DNA of 37,078 nt from Planctomycetia bacterium (GTDB lineage: Bacteria; Planctomycetota; Planctomycetia; Pirellulales; UBA1268). The stretch spans positions 1-37,078 of the forward strand of contig RFPF01000003.1 in assembly GCA_009926295.1 (NCBI GenBank), in the 5' to 3' direction. Shown piece after piece: positions 1 through 9,540 of the stretch (positions are counted from its first letter, which is position 1; every line of letters begins with the position of its first letter). The notes under the pieces are model-generated. The model did no database searches and was not told the origin of the DNA. It saw only the letters and a list, made by a program, of their open reading frames with translations. The position numbers and the translations under genes are program-made.

Positions 1-2664
1 GGCGTAGGTCGCGATGCCCAGCGGCAGCGACGGCTCCACCTCCGGGCGGATCGACAGCGTCCGCCCCGCGAGCGGCTGGTCGATCACGCCCTCCTCGTCG
101 AGGCAGCACTCGATCCGCTCGGGCGTGACGCGGATCCGGATCGAATACCACCGACCCGTGTCGAACGCGCGGTAGAGCGTGGTGCCGTTGCGGGCCGCAT
201 CGAGGCCGTCGATGCTCGACAGCCCGACGACACTGCCCCCCCAGCCGCCCACGATCAGGCTGCACGGGTCGTCTCCCACCGGGAAGGTGAGCCCGCAGAA
301 GAAGTCTCCGCCGTCGCGGCGCTGGGCCTCCAGCACGAGTTCGTAGTTCTGGCGCGGAAAATCGCCGGTCCACGTGATGCCGCTGAGATCAGCCCCCATG
401 CCGATCTCGATCGCACCGTCCACGACGGACACCTCCCCCTCGCCGCCGAACTGCGTGGGCTTCCACCGCCCGAGCCCGCCGCCGTCGAACATCGGCCGCC
501 ACCCCCCGTCGCCGGCTGCGGTGCCGCCGGGAGCCGCGATCTCCGCCAGGAGCGCTCCCGCGGCATAGACCTTCTCCAGGGCCGCCCGGATTCCCGGGGC
601 AGCGACCGCCACGGCCCGGGCCCGCACGTCGTCGTAGGCGACGTCGAGGGCGAGCGACTGGATGTTGCCGTCGAAGATGAGCCCCACGAGCTCACCGCGC
701 ACGTTCACGACGGGGCTGCCCGAGTTGCCGCCGATGATGTCCGCCGTCGAGACGAAGTTGAAGGGGGTTTCGAGAAAGGCGGTGTCGCGTTCGAGCACGG
801 GCCGCAGGTCGCGCCACTTCGGCGGCAGGTCGAACGGGGGCGTGTCGTGCTTCGCGGCCGCCCGGGCGAAGAGGCCGCGGTAGTCGGTGATCGCCGGCAC
901 ACGTCGCCCCTCCTCCTCGTAGCCCGCCACCGTGCCGTACGCCAGCCGCAGTGTGAAGGTGGCATCCGGATAGTTGCTTTCACCCCCGGCCGCAAACACC
1001 GCCTCGGTGAGTTCGGCATGGGCCTGCCGCTTCAGCTCGCCTGCCGCCTCCACGATCTTCCTCAGTGACCGCGACTCGGCGTCCACGGTGCGGGCGAGCG
1101 CGAGCATCGGATCGGCGGACGCCGCCACGGCCGCCTTGCCGCCATCGTAGAGAGCGCGCCTCGTATCGGGCCGGCTGCCCCCGGGCCTCTTGCCGAGCCC
1201 GGTGCCGGCCACCAGTTCCGCGGCCCGCTCGCGCGGCGACTTCCCGGCGAACACCTGCACCACGAGCGGGTCGTCGGCCCCGAGCGCCGCGGCGAGGGCC
1301 GTGAGCGAGTCGGCGAGTTTCACCACCTCGAACGCGTCGTAGATCGGCTCCGGGGAAAAGAGCTGGAGTTCGAGCGACGCACGGTTGGAGTCCCGATATT
1401 CCCGGAGCCGCTCGCCGCTCGGCTTCGCCGCCTCCTCTGCGGCCCGCAGGAGCATCCGCGCATTCGCGAAATACTGGCAATTGAATCCGACAGCACCCTC
1501 GAGCATCGCGTGTCGGAGGGCCACGCGGGCGAGATCGTCCTCGGCACGGTCGATCCGCTCGAACGGCGACGGCCCCGCCTTGGCGGGTCTGGCTGCCAGG
1601 AGCGTTCGCAGCCGCGCCTCATCGGTCCGCTTCCGCGCCAGGAGCGTGGGCTCGAGGAGCGCCGCAAGCAGCCCCTCGCGGTTCTTGCGGGCATTCTGCA
1701 CGCCGAAAAGATCGCCCATCGCCTGCCGTCGCTCCTCGGGCCCCTCGCCCGCGTAGGCCGCATAGAGCGATTCGAGCCTGTTGATCGTCGCGAGCGCGAA
1801 CGGCACCTGCCGGTCCCGCATGGCGACGAGTTCACGCACGGAGTTGGCCCGGTCGGTGTGGCCTGGATGCCCCGACACGAAGACGAGGTCCCCTGGCTGC
1901 GCTCCCCGCGCGGCCCATGCGAGGTGGTGCGGTACCCGGGCCGGTCGACCCTCCTCGTATGCCCGGAAGAAGCACACGTCGAGGTTGTACCGCGGAAATT
2001 CGAAGTTGTCGGCGTCGCCGCCGAAGAAGGCGATCTGCTGCTCCGGGGCGAACACGAGCCGCACGTCGGTGTACTTCTTCGCGCGATAGAGGTGGTAGCG
2101 GCCTCCCTGGTAGAGCGTGACCACGTCGCTGCGGAGGCCCGTGCCGGCGAGCGACTCCTGCTCGATCTCGGCCATCACGCGCCGCCGGGCGGCGAACGCG
2201 GCCTCGGAATCCATCCCCGGCGTCACGGCCTCCTGCACGCGGGCCGTCACGTCCTCGATCGAGATCAGCACGTTGAGCTCGAGGTCGAGGCAGCGCACCT
2301 CCTCCTCGCGCGTGGCGGCGTAGAATCCGTCGCGGTACAGGTTGCGGTCGGGCGTGCCGAGCTTCTGGAGGGCGTCGGCACCCACATGGTGGTTGGTGAG
2401 CACGAGTCCGTCGGCCGACACGAACGAGCCCGAGCCTCCGGAGTTGAACCGCACCGATGCCTGCTGGAGGTGCGTGAGCCAGTCCGGCGTGATCTTCTCC
2501 TGCCCGAGTCCGGCGGCGTGGTCGCGTTCGAGCAGCGCGAGCGGCGGATGGCTGAACAGCCACATGCCCTCGTCGGCCAACGCCACGGCGGCCCACGGCC
2601 ACTCGGCGACGAGGAGGCAGAGCGGGAGGAAGCGGAGCACGGCCAGCGGGGAGGCGAGCGGCAT
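1..2664 (-). CDS. Secreted S46 dipeptidyl-peptidase fused to a C-terminal DUF1080 (LamG-like) domain; C-terminus cut by window edge
   Basis: Reading the minus strand from ATG at 2664 gives 888 codons without a stop to the left edge, so the 3' end is missing. Residues 1-30 form a signal peptide. The S46 family releases dipeptides from peptide N-termini outside the cytoplasm. Its chymotrypsin-like triad is visible: His93 in TNHHVG, Asp217/Asp219 in GGDADNFEFPR, and Ser648 in GGNSGSP. Gly666, 18 residues after the serine, occupies the position that is Gly in DPP7-type and Arg in DPP11-type enzymes, suggesting hydrophobic rather than acidic P1 preference (inference). From about residue 735 (MFDGGGLGRWKP) a second domain follows, with the look of a DUF1080/3-keto-disaccharide hydrolase-type jelly roll often seen on planctomycete secreted proteins. 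All motifs were checked to lie in one frame, so the fusion is not a frameshift artefact. It is divergent from comM. Confidence 0.92.
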   Translation of the reverse strand, partial: MPLASPLAVLRFLPLCLLVAEWPWAAVALADEGMWLFSHPPLALLERDHAAGLGQEKITPDWLTHLQQASVRFNSGGSGSFVSADGLVLTNHHVGADALQKLGTPDRNLYRDGFYAATREEEVRCLDLELNVLISIEDVTARVQEAVTPGMDSEAAFAARRRVMAEIEQESLAGTGLRSDVVTLYQGGRYHLYRAKKYTDVRLVFAPEQQIAFFGGDADNFEFPRYNLDVCFFRAYEEGRPARVPHHLAWAARGAQPGDLVFVSGHPGHTDRANSVRELVAMRDRQVPFALATINRLESLYAAYAGEGPEERRQAMGDLFGVQNARKNREGLLAALLEPTLLARKRTDEARLRTLLAARPAKAGPSPFERIDRAEDDLARVALRHAMLEGAVGFNCQYFANARMLLRAAEEAAKPSGERLREYRDSNRASLELQLFSPEPIYDAFEVVKLADSLTALAAALGADDPLVVQVFAGKSPRERAAELVAGTGLGKRPGGSRPDTRRALYDGGKAAVAASADPMLALARTVDAESRSLRKIVEAAGELKRQAHAELTEAVFAAGGESNYPDATFTLRLAYGTVAGYEEEGRRVPAITDYRGLFARAAAKHDTPPFDLPPKWRDLRPVLERDTAFLETPFNFVSTADIIGGNSGSPVVNVRGELVGLIFDGNIQSLALDVAYDDVRARAVAVAAPGIRAALEKVYAAGALLAEIAAPGGTAAGDGGWRPMFDGGGLGRWKPTQFGGEGEVSVVDGAIEIGMGADLSGITWTGDFPRQNYELVLEAQRRDGGDFFCGLTFPVGDDPCSLIVGGWGGSVVGLSSIDGLDAARNGTTLYRAFDTGRWYSIRIRVTPERIECCLDEEGVIDQPLAGRTLSIRPEVEPSLPLGIATYA

Positions 2665-2724
2665 GCCCGCAGAGTATCCGAAAGCCCGGCCGCCGTCCCG
2701 GCCCTTCGAGGGCTTGCCGGCAGT

Positions 2725-2742
2725 AGTGTTCATGCGTACACT
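2725..2742. promoter_or_regulatory. Candidate operator: 18-bp dyad between the S46 peptidase and comM
   Basis: AGTGT-TC-ATGC-GT-ACACT is an inverted repeat with 7-base arms (one mismatch) and a 4-base centre. It sits 60 bases upstream of comM and a similar distance from the divergent peptidase start. The GTGT-N8-ACAC core resembles the geometry of a LexA-type box (CTGT-N8-ACAG), but no regulator can be assigned from sequence alone. A second palindrome, CGGCCG-TTT-CGGCCG, lies at 2753-2767 in the comM leader. Confidence 0.3.
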
Positions 2743-2801
2743 TCCACGACGACGGCCGTTTCGGCCGCGACGATCCCCACCATCACAACGAGGGTGCTCC
2801 C

Positions 2802-4340
2802 ATGCTCGCCCGACTCCGAACCTTCTCGCTGCTCGGCATCGACGCCGTGCCGATCGACGTCGAAGTCGACGTGTCGGCCGGAGCCCTGCCTGCCACCGTA
2901 CTTGTCGGCCTTCCCGATACGGCCATCCGCGAGAGCACGCACCGTGTGGCGCGGGCGATGGTCAACTCCGGCTTCAACCGCCCCAACGACCGGATCGTCG
3001 TCAACCTCGCCCCGGCGGAGATTCCCAAGCAGGCTGCCACGTTCGACCTCCCGATCACGCTCGGCATCCTGGCGGGGAGCGGGCAATTCTCCTCGCAACG
3101 ATTCGACGACTACGCCGTGGTGGGTGAACTGTCGTTGGAGGGCTTCACGCGGCCGGCCCGCGGCGCCCTGTCGATGGCGATCGCCGCCGCCCGCCAGAAG
3201 CGGCTGCGGGGGGTGGTGGTTCCCACCGCGAGCGCAACCGAGGCAGCCGTCGTCGAGGACGTCGAGATCATTCCCGTCTCGACGCTCTCCGAGGCGGTTC
3301 AGTTCTTCTCCGGCGATCTCGACATACCCCCCACGCCACCACGGGTGACGGAGTGGTTCGACCGCTTCGCGAACTACGACGTCGATTTCGCGGACGTCAG
3401 GGGACAGGAGGCGGCCAAGCGTGCGATCTGCGTCGCAGCGGCCGGGGGACACAACGTGGCCATGCTGGGGCCGCCTGGGGGCGGCAAGACGATGCTCGCC
3501 AAACGCATCCCCACGATCCTGCCCCAGCTCACGGCCTCCGAATCGATCGAGACCACCCGCATCTACAGCGCCCTCGGCCTCGTTTCCCCAGGTCAGCCGC
3601 TGCTGGCCACGCGGCCGTTTCGCGCCCCGCATCACACGATCTCGGAGGCCGGCCTCGTGGGCGGCCGGTCCATCCCCATGCCTGGCGAGATCAGCCTCGC
3701 TCACAACGGCGTCCTGTTCCTCGACGAACTGCCCGAGTTCAACCGGCGCACGCTCGAGGTGCTGCGGCAGCCGCTGGAGGACGGCACCGTGACGATCAGC
3801 CGCGCCCTCACGACGTCGCGTTTCCCGGCCGACTTCATGCTCGTGGCGGCCTTCAATCCCTGCCCGTGCGGCTACCGCGGCGATCCCCGGAGGCAGTGCC
3901 AGTGCACGCCGCCGCAGGTCGAGAAATACATGGGTAAGGTCTCCGGGCCGCTGCTGGATCGGATCGACATCCATTTGGAGGTTCCCGCGGTGCCGTTTCG
4001 CGAACTCTCGGCCGCACGGCCGGGCACGTCGAGTCGCCAGATGCGGGAGGCGGTGCTTTCCGCCCGAACGCGGCAGGCGGAGCGTTTCGCCGGTTTGGCG
4101 ACGCGATCCAACGCCAGGATGACGAGCCGCGAGGTGCGAGAGTTCTGCCCGCTCGACCCCCCCGCCGTCGACCTCCTCCGCGGCGCGGTCTCAGATCTCG
4201 GCCTCTCCGCCCGCGCCCACGACAAGGTCCTCCGTGTGGCTCGTACCGTCGCCGACCTCGACGGAGCCGATCGAATCGGCGCCGGCCACGTGAGCGAGGC
4301 GATCAACTACCGCCTGCTCGACCGCAGCCTGTGGACCTGA
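2802..4340 (+). CDS. comM: ComM/YifB-type AAA+ ATPase (Mg-chelatase-like)
   Basis: The 512-residue product has the full-length architecture of the YifB/ComM family: an N-terminal Lon-protease-like fold (about 1-190), a Mg-chelatase-type AAA+ core, and a C-terminal Mg-chelatase domain. The P-loop GPPGGGKT is at residues 223-230, the Walker B-like stretch GVLFLDELPEF follows, and the family signature NPCPCGY lies further on. ComM is a hexameric branch-migration helicase supporting integration of DNA during natural transformation; in other bacteria the cellular role is less clear. The start at 2802 gives the usual N-terminus (MLARLRTFSLLGIDA). It stands alone, with the PAP2 gene 36 bases downstream. 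Confidence 0.95.
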   Translation: MLARLRTFSLLGIDAVPIDVEVDVSAGALPATVLVGLPDTAIRESTHRVARAMVNSGFNRPNDRIVVNLAPAEIPKQAATFDLPITLGILAGSGQFSSQRFDDYAVVGELSLEGFTRPARGALSMAIAAARQKRLRGVVVPTASATEAAVVEDVEIIPVSTLSEAVQFFSGDLDIPPTPPRVTEWFDRFANYDVDFADVRGQEAAKRAICVAAAGGHNVAMLGPPGGGKTMLAKRIPTILPQLTASESIETTRIYSALGLVSPGQPLLATRPFRAPHHTISEAGLVGGRSIPMPGEISLAHNGVLFLDELPEFNRRTLEVLRQPLEDGTVTISRALTTSRFPADFMLVAAFNPCPCGYRGDPRRQCQCTPPQVEKYMGKVSGPLLDRIDIHLEVPAVPFRELSAARPGTSSRQMREAVLSARTRQAERFAGLATRSNARMTSREVREFCPLDPPAVDLLRGAVSDLGLSARAHDKVLRVARTVADLDGADRIGAGHVSEAINYRLLDRSLWT

Positions 4341-4376
4341 ACCCCCGAAATATCAGCCTCGACTGCTGGCGGAGGC

Positions 4377-5135
4377 ATGTGCGAAACTCCCGTCATGACG
4401 GTGCCGCTCCGACCCCTCGCTCCCTCCCCCGACGACTCGCGGCCGGCCATGGACGGGTGGGATCGCAGGACGCTCCTCGGCTCCGCAACGGCCCTGGCGA
4501 TCCTCGGTGCGATGGCTCTGGCGATCGATCTGCCGGTCGCGGAATGGTGCAAGATGGGCGGCGTGCCCAAGGAACTGCAGCGATTCCTCAACTTTTCGGA
4601 GGTCTTCGCGCATACGATGGGTGCCGCGGCACTCCTCGCGACGGCGCTCGTGCTCGACCCCGGATTGGCCTTCCCGTCGCTGCGGTGGCCGGCGATCCGC
4701 TGGCCGTCGTTCCAGCCGTCGGTGGAGCGGGAGCGGATGGCCCGCATGATCGGTGCGACGGCCTGCGGCGGGCTGGCGGTCGATGTCGTCAAACTCCTGG
4801 TGGATCGGGCACGCCCCCGGGCCATCGACGTCGCGGCCCAGTCGTCGGCGCTCGCGACCTTCGGCGTCGTTCCCGCCACCGGCAGCCATTCAGACGCCAA
4901 CAGTTTCCCCTCGGGGCATGCCGCCGTCGCCTGCGGTCTGTTGGCGGCGCTGGCGTGGCGGTATCCCCGCGGGCGGTGGCTGTTCATGCTCTTCGCCGCG
5001 AGCGCCGCCCTGCAGCGAGTGGCAACGGCGGCACACTACCCCAGCGACGTGTGCCTCGGTGCGGCCCTGGGCCTCGTCGGGGCGGCGATCTTTCTCGCGG
5101 GCCGGCCGGAATCAGCCATCTCCAGGGAGGCGTGA
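4377..5135 (+). CDS. PAP2-superfamily membrane phosphatase
   Basis: The 252-residue protein carries the three PAP2 acid phosphatase motifs: K139-x6-R146-P147, PSGH at 178-181, and R214-x5-H220-x3-D224 (QRVATAAHYPSD). The usual SR of motif 3 is QR here, which keeps the phosphate-binding Arg. Hydrophobic stretches around 36-52, 80-95, 126-142, 182-194 and 200-212 indicate a multi-pass membrane protein with the active site at the membrane face. Family members dephosphorylate lipid phosphates such as undecaprenyl pyrophosphate or phosphatidic acid; the substrate here is not predictable. A GGAGG lies only one base before the ATG at 4377, unusually close, so the in-frame ATG at 4395 is an alternative start. 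Confidence 0.9.
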   Translation: MCETPVMTVPLRPLAPSPDDSRPAMDGWDRRTLLGSATALAILGAMALAIDLPVAEWCKMGGVPKELQRFLNFSEVFAHTMGAAALLATALVLDPGLAFPSLRWPAIRWPSFQPSVERERMARMIGATACGGLAVDVVKLLVDRARPRAIDVAAQSSALATFGVVPATGSHSDANSFPSGHAAVACGLLAALAWRYPRGRWLFMLFAASAALQRVATAAHYPSDVCLGAALGLVGAAIFLAGRPESAISREA

Positions 5136-5160
5136 GGGTTGGATGAGATTTTGCAGTCGT

Positions 5161-5190
5161 TTGGCACGCGTCTCGCGTTCTTGATACGAT
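5161..5190 (+). promoter_or_regulatory. Candidate sigma70-type promoter for the receiver gene
   Basis: TTGGCA (5161-5166) and TACGAT (5185-5190) are separated by 18 bases, a good match to a vegetative promoter. It lies in the 109-base gap before the response-regulator gene, leaving a leader of roughly 50 bases. Confidence 0.4.
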
Positions 5191-5244
5191 CGTGCGTCGC
5201 ACACAGGTGATCGTTCGCCGGATCGACCACACCGGATTGCCAGC

Positions 5245-5709
5245 ATGCCAACCCAGAAACGCTCGCGGAAAGTCGCCGCCCCTGCGGAGGCCCCCGATCG
5301 CGACGGCCCAACGCCGGCTGCCGCAGCCAAGGCGGGCGTTGCCGGCGGCGGCAAGCGGGTGCTCCTCGTCGACGACGACGTCGAGATCATCGAATCGATG
5401 AAGGCGGTTCTCGAGTCGAAGGGATACGAGATTTTGGTAGCGCGTGACGGCAACCAAGGGCTCGTGCTCGCCGAGCAGGAAAACCCCGACCTCGTCGTGC
5501 TCGACATGATGATGCCGAAACGCAGCGGGTTTCTCGTGCTTGAACGGCTTCGTCGCAGCCGCTCCGTGCCGCTGCGCGTGATCATGATCACCGCCAACGA
5601 GGGCAGCCGTCACAAGGCGTACGCCGAGATGCTCGGTGTCGACGACTACATCCGCAAGCCGTTCGCGATGGACAGGCTGCTGGACAGCGTGCAGCGGCTG
5701 CTTTCCTGA
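5245..5709 (+). CDS. Stand-alone response-regulator receiver protein
   Basis: The 154-residue protein has a basic/Ala-Pro-rich N-terminal tail (1-36) followed by one CheY-like receiver domain (38-153) and no output domain. Key residues are present: acidic pocket D43-D45 (VDDD), phosphoacceptor D87 in VLDMMMP, T116 in MITAN, and K138 in RKPF. It should therefore be phosphorylatable. No histidine kinase lies in the window, so its partner is unknown. Stand-alone receivers act by protein-protein contact or as phosphorelay intermediates. It has its own candidate promoter and is followed by another before dnaG, so it is probably a separate transcription unit. Confidence 0.93.
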   Translation: MPTQKRSRKVAAPAEAPDRDGPTPAAAAKAGVAGGGKRVLLVDDDVEIIESMKAVLESKGYEILVARDGNQGLVLAEQENPDLVVLDMMMPKRSGFLVLERLRRSRSVPLRVIMITANEGSRHKAYAEMLGVDDYIRKPFAMDRLLDSVQRLLS

Positions 5710-5779
5710 GCGGATTCGACCCCCACCGGGCCCCCGCAGCATCCGCAATCTGGGCAGGATGCGCAGCGAAAGCCTGAGA

Positions 5780-5808
5780 TTGACCCGGTTTTGACCGCCG
5801 CCTACATT
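5780..5808 (+). promoter_or_regulatory. Candidate sigma70-type promoter for dnaG-rpoD
   Basis: TTGACC (5780-5785) and TACATT (5803-5808) are spaced by exactly 17 bases. The pair lies 42 bases before the dnaG start and is the best-matching vegetative promoter in the window. Confidence 0.5.
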
Positions 5809-5850
5809 CCGGCGGTGACCTGAGCGCGGCTGGTTCCAGGGAAGGTTGGC

Positions 5851-7713
5851 GTGCCCATTTCTCCGGTTTCATCGTCGTCCGTGGCCGGAACGTCGCTCCA
5901 TGACGACGCCAAGGAGCGGGTGCGCGACGCGACCGACATCGTCGATCTGGTGGGTACGTACTTCGCGCTGCGTCGCGCCGGCAAGGCCATGGTTGGCCTG
6001 TGCCCATGGCACGAGGACTCCCGGCCCAGCTTCCACGTGAATCCCGAGCGGCAGACGTTCCGCTGCTGGGTCTGCAACGTGGGCGGGGATGTCTTCAGTT
6101 TCCTCATGCGGATGGAAAAACTGGAGTTCCGCGAGGCACTGGAGCATCTCGCCGAGCGGGCTGGCATCCAGCTCACCCGCGGCCGCGGACCATCCACCGA
6201 CGAAAAATCCGCGTTGCTCAAGGCCCTCGCGTGGGCCGCCGAGCGATTCGCTGGCTGCCTTCAGCATGGCGGGGAAGCCGGCGCGGCCCGCGACTACCTC
6301 GCCGAACGCGGCCTCTCCGCCGAGACGATCGCGAAGTTCCAGCTCGGGTTCGCCCCGCCGGCGTGGGACTGGCTGCTGCGACAGGCTTCTGCCGCGGGAA
6401 TCCCCACTCCCCACCTCGCCCGCACCGGTCTGGCCGTGGAGCGGCAGGATCGCTCCGGTCACTACGACCGGTTTCGCGACCGGGTCATGTTCCCGATCCG
6501 CGACCCGCTGGGCCGCTGCGTCGCGTTCGGAGGCCGCGTGCTCCCGGGCGCCGCGCCCGACGCCGCCAAATACATCAACTCGCCGGAGACGCCGCTGTTC
6601 TCCAAGAGTTCCATGCTCTACGGGCTCGACACGGCCCGCGACGCCATGACCGCCTCGCGCCGCGCCGTCGTCGTCGAGGGCTACACCGACTGCCTGGCGG
6701 CACGCCAGGCCGGCGTCGACGACGTGGTGGCCGTGCTCGGCACCGCCCTTGGAGAGAAACACGCCAAGCTGCTGCGTCGCTATGCCGATCGCATCGTGCT
6801 CGTCCTCGACGGCGACGACGCAGGCCGCCGCCGTGCCGACGAGATCCTCGACGTGATCCTCGCCGAGCCGATCGACGTGAGGATCGCCCGCCTTCCTTCG
6901 GGCGTCGATCCGTGCGAATTCGTCCTCGACCGCGGTCGTGACGCCTTCGAGGCGCTCCTCGACGCCGCGGTGGATCCACTGGAGTACCGCATGGATGAGG
7001 CGGTGGCGAGGCTGGCCGGCCGCCGGGGTGACGACGCCGTGCTGGCGGCCGTCGAGAGCGTGCTCCGCCCTCTCGCGAACGCGTCGGAACGCTCGCCCCT
7101 GAGCCCGTCTCAAAGGCAGCTCCGCGAGGACCAGGTGCTCGGCCGCCTGTCGCGCCGCTTCGGGCTTTCGCGCGACGCGCTGCGCGAGCGGCTTCGCGAG
7201 CTGCGGTCGCAGCGGGTGGTGCCCGTATCCGCTCCTCCGGGCGACCGTCCCGAGGCGCCGGCGGTCGGCCGTCTCCCGGCGTGGGACCGCGAGGTGATCG
7301 AGGTGCTCGTCGGCGTTCCCGACGGCATCGGGCTGATCGTCCGCGAGGTGCCCGCGTCGGATCTCGAAACTCCCGAGGGACGCGCCGTGCTCGAGGCCGC
7401 GCGGCGCATGCACGACGCCGGCAAGCCGGTCGCCCTGCCCGGGCTGCTCCTGGCCATCACCGACCCCGCTCTCCAGAGCCTGCTCGTCGCCGTCGATGAA
7501 TCGACCTCCGCGCGGGGGCCGGTCGATCCGGCCGAGCGGCTGCACCACCTCGAGGATGCCCTGCGACGCCGCTCCGCCCAGCGGCAGGCGCACGAGAGCA
7601 CCCTCGCACTGAAATCCTCCGGGCTGGATCCCGGCTCGGAGGCGGCTTTGTTGGAGCGACTCGTCGCACAGCGGCGGGTCGCCCAGGGCATGTCCGAACC
7701 CAAGGATGGGTGA
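5851..7713 (+). CDS. dnaG: DNA primase DnaG
   Basis: This 620-residue protein makes RNA primers for replication. The N-terminal CHC2 zinc-binding domain has ligands C51, H54, C72 and C75. A DnaG catalytic core follows, with the TOPRIM motifs E276-GYTD and D320-GDD. The C-terminal third (about 420-620) is a variable, mainly helical region where the helicase-interaction domain is expected, with no motif I can assign. The start is GTG at 5851, preceded by a GGGAAGG Shine-Dalgarno-like sequence. It is followed by rpoD after 101 bases, reproducing the dnaG-rpoD half of the macromolecular-synthesis operon without rpsU. Confidence 0.96.
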   Translation: MPISPVSSSSVAGTSLHDDAKERVRDATDIVDLVGTYFALRRAGKAMVGLCPWHEDSRPSFHVNPERQTFRCWVCNVGGDVFSFLMRMEKLEFREALEHLAERAGIQLTRGRGPSTDEKSALLKALAWAAERFAGCLQHGGEAGAARDYLAERGLSAETIAKFQLGFAPPAWDWLLRQASAAGIPTPHLARTGLAVERQDRSGHYDRFRDRVMFPIRDPLGRCVAFGGRVLPGAAPDAAKYINSPETPLFSKSSMLYGLDTARDAMTASRRAVVVEGYTDCLAARQAGVDDVVAVLGTALGEKHAKLLRRYADRIVLVLDGDDAGRRRADEILDVILAEPIDVRIARLPSGVDPCEFVLDRGRDAFEALLDAAVDPLEYRMDEAVARLAGRRGDDAVLAAVESVLRPLANASERSPLSPSQRQLREDQVLGRLSRRFGLSRDALRERLRELRSQRVVPVSAPPGDRPEAPAVGRLPAWDREVIEVLVGVPDGIGLIVREVPASDLETPEGRAVLEAARRMHDAGKPVALPGLLLAITDPALQSLLVAVDESTSARGPVDPAERLHHLEDALRRRSAQRQAHESTLALKSSGLDPGSEAALLERLVAQRRVAQGMSEPKDG

Positions 7714-7814
7714 GGGTGCCCGCCTCGTCGCTGCAATCGATCCGCCGCGGACTTCACCCAGGCGGATCGGGGGGCGGTGCGCGAGTGACGGTACGATGGT
7801 GAAGGAGACCCTCG

Positions 7815-9524
7815 ATGAGCATGCCCAACAGGATCGCGACCCAGGCCAGAGCCCTTCCGGCAACCGATGCCCGCAGCGGTGGCGCGCCGGCCACGCACGG
7901 TGACCACGAACTCACGGCCCTCGTCGCCACAGGCCTGTCGCAGGGCTATCTGACGTTCGACCAGGTCAACGCCTTCCTGCCCGACGAGGCGGTCGATCCC
8001 GAGAAGATCGACTCGCTGCTCGTCGCCCTCGAGGAGAAGGGAATCGATCTCGTCGACACGCCACCCGTCGCGGAATCGGCCGACGTTCCTGCGGCGCCCG
8101 TCAAGCCGCGACGTGACGAGCCGATCACGACCGCACCGTCGAACGCCGCCAACGACCCGATCCGCATGTACCTCGCCCAGATGGCCGAAATCCCGCTGCT
8201 CACGCGGCAGGAGGAGATCTCTCTGGCGAAGAGGATCGAAGTGACGCGGAAGCGGTTCCGCCGGGCGATCCTCGGCTGCTCTTATTCCCTCCGGGCCACC
8301 GTCGACACGCTGAAGCGGGTGCACGAGGGTGGCCTCCCGTTCGACCGTACGATCAAGGTGTCACTCACGGAGCGGCTCACGAAGGAGCAGATCCTCGCGC
8401 GGATGCCGCACAACCTCGCCACCCTCGACCACCTCATCGGGCAGAGCAGGGCCGACTTCCGCCTGCTGATCAGCAGGCGTACACCGCCCGCCGAGGCACT
8501 CGCGGCGCGAATGCGCTTTCGGCGGGCTCGTGCCAAGTCGCTGACCCTCGTCGAGGAACTCAGCCTCCGCACCCGGCGCGTGCAACCGCTGATGAAACTC
8601 TTGCGGGGCATGTCGTCGCGGATGGACCGGCTCCAGCAGGATCTGCGGGCGCTGGCCCACGGCGAAGGCTCCCGCGACGACCGCGCGGACATGCGGAAGG
8701 AACTGCGGGATCTGATGCTCACCACGCTGGAGAGCCCCCGGTCGCTGCGCACGCGGGTGGGGACGCTCGACAGGCTGCGCGACGAATACGAGGCCGCCAA
8801 GCGCAACCTCTCGGCGGCGAACCTGCGCCTGGTGGTCTCGATCGCGAAGAAATACCGCAACCGTGGCCTGTCCTTCCTCGACCTCATCCAGGAGGGCAAC
8901 ACCGGGCTGATGCGCGCGGTCGACAAGTACGAGTACCGCCGTGGCTTCAAATTTTCGACCTACGCGACCTGGTGGATCCGGCAGGCGATCACCCGCGCGA
9001 TCGCCGACCAGTCGCGCACGATCCGCATCCCGGTGCACATGATCGATGTCCTGTCGAAGCTGCGCACGACCGCCAAGAAGCTGCTCCATGAGTTCGGCCG
9101 CGAGCCGAGCGTCGAGGAGATTGCCCAGGCGGCGGGCGTCGGGCTCGAGGAGGCCCGCCGTGTGATCGACATGGGACGGCAGCCGATGAGTCTCGATCGG
9201 CCCGTCGGGGAAAGCGAGGACGCGAGCTTCAGCGAGTTCGTCGAAGATGTCGGCACTGCGAGCCCCACCGAGTCCACCACGACCGGCCTGCTCAAGGACC
9301 GCATCGAGTCGCTCCTCAAGACGCTCACCTACCGTGAACGGGAAATCATCCGCCTGCGCTACGGGCTCACCGACGGGTACACCTACACGCTCGAGGAGGT
9401 GGGGCGGATCTTCCGCGTCACGCGCGAGCGGGTGCGTCAGATCGAGGCGAAGGCCGTGAAGAAACTGCAGCATCCGGTGCGGTCGAAACAGCTCGAGGCG
9501 TTTCTCTCAGGCGTGGACGGCTGA
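7815..9524 (+). CDS. rpoD: Primary RNA polymerase sigma factor RpoD (sigma70)
   Basis: The 569-residue protein has a region 1.1-like N-terminus (about 25-85), region 1.2 beginning at [11 protein letters not shown], a helical non-conserved region (about 135-320), region 2 ([17 protein letters not shown] and the -10 recognition part ending [11 protein letters not shown]), region 3, and region 4 with the helix-turn-helix [20 protein letters not shown]. The full region 1.1 plus region 4 set marks a housekeeping rather than alternative sigma factor. ATG at 7815 follows an AAGGAGA Shine-Dalgarno sequence. A TACGAT hexamer at 7792-7797 could be an internal promoter -10 but no -35 partner is visible. 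A strong hairpin lies directly downstream. Confidence 0.97.
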   Translation: MSMPNRIATQARALPATDARSGGAPATHGDHELTALVATGLSQGYLTFDQVNAFLPDEAVDPEKIDSLLVALEEKGIDLVDTPPVAESADVPAAPVKPRRDEPITTAPSNAANDPIRMYLAQMAEIPLLTRQEEISLAKRIEVTRKRFRRAILGCSYSLRATVDTLKRVHEGGLPFDRTIKVSLTERLTKEQILARMPHNLATLDHLIGQSRADFRLLISRRTPPAEALAARMRFRRARAKSLTLVEELSLRTRRVQPLMKLLRGMSSRMDRLQQDLRALAHGEGSRDDRADMRKELRDLMLTTLESPRSLRTRVGTLDRLRDEYEAAKRNLSAANLRLVVSIAKKYRNRGLSFLDLIQEGNTGLMRAVDKYEYRRGFKFSTYATWWIRQAITRAIADQSRTIRIPVHMIDVLSKLRTTAKKLLHEFGREPSVEEIAQAAGVGLEEARRVIDMGRQPMSLDRPVGESEDASFSEFVEDVGTASPTESTTTGLLKDRIESLLKTLTYREREIIRLRYGLTDGYTYTLEEVGRIFRVTRERVRQIEAKAVKKLQHPVRSKQLEAFLSGVDG

Positions 9525-9540
9525 ACGTCGAGGCCTGCCC

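Noticed and set aside
1510-3348. A 612-codon plus-strand frame across the S46 peptidase and the start of comM
   Set aside because: The minus strand reads as an intact S46 peptidase with all catalytic motifs, and comM is in another frame.
5869-7863. A 664-codon frame antisense to dnaG
   Set aside because: Shadow of a strongly conserved gene; no domain or Shine-Dalgarno supports it.
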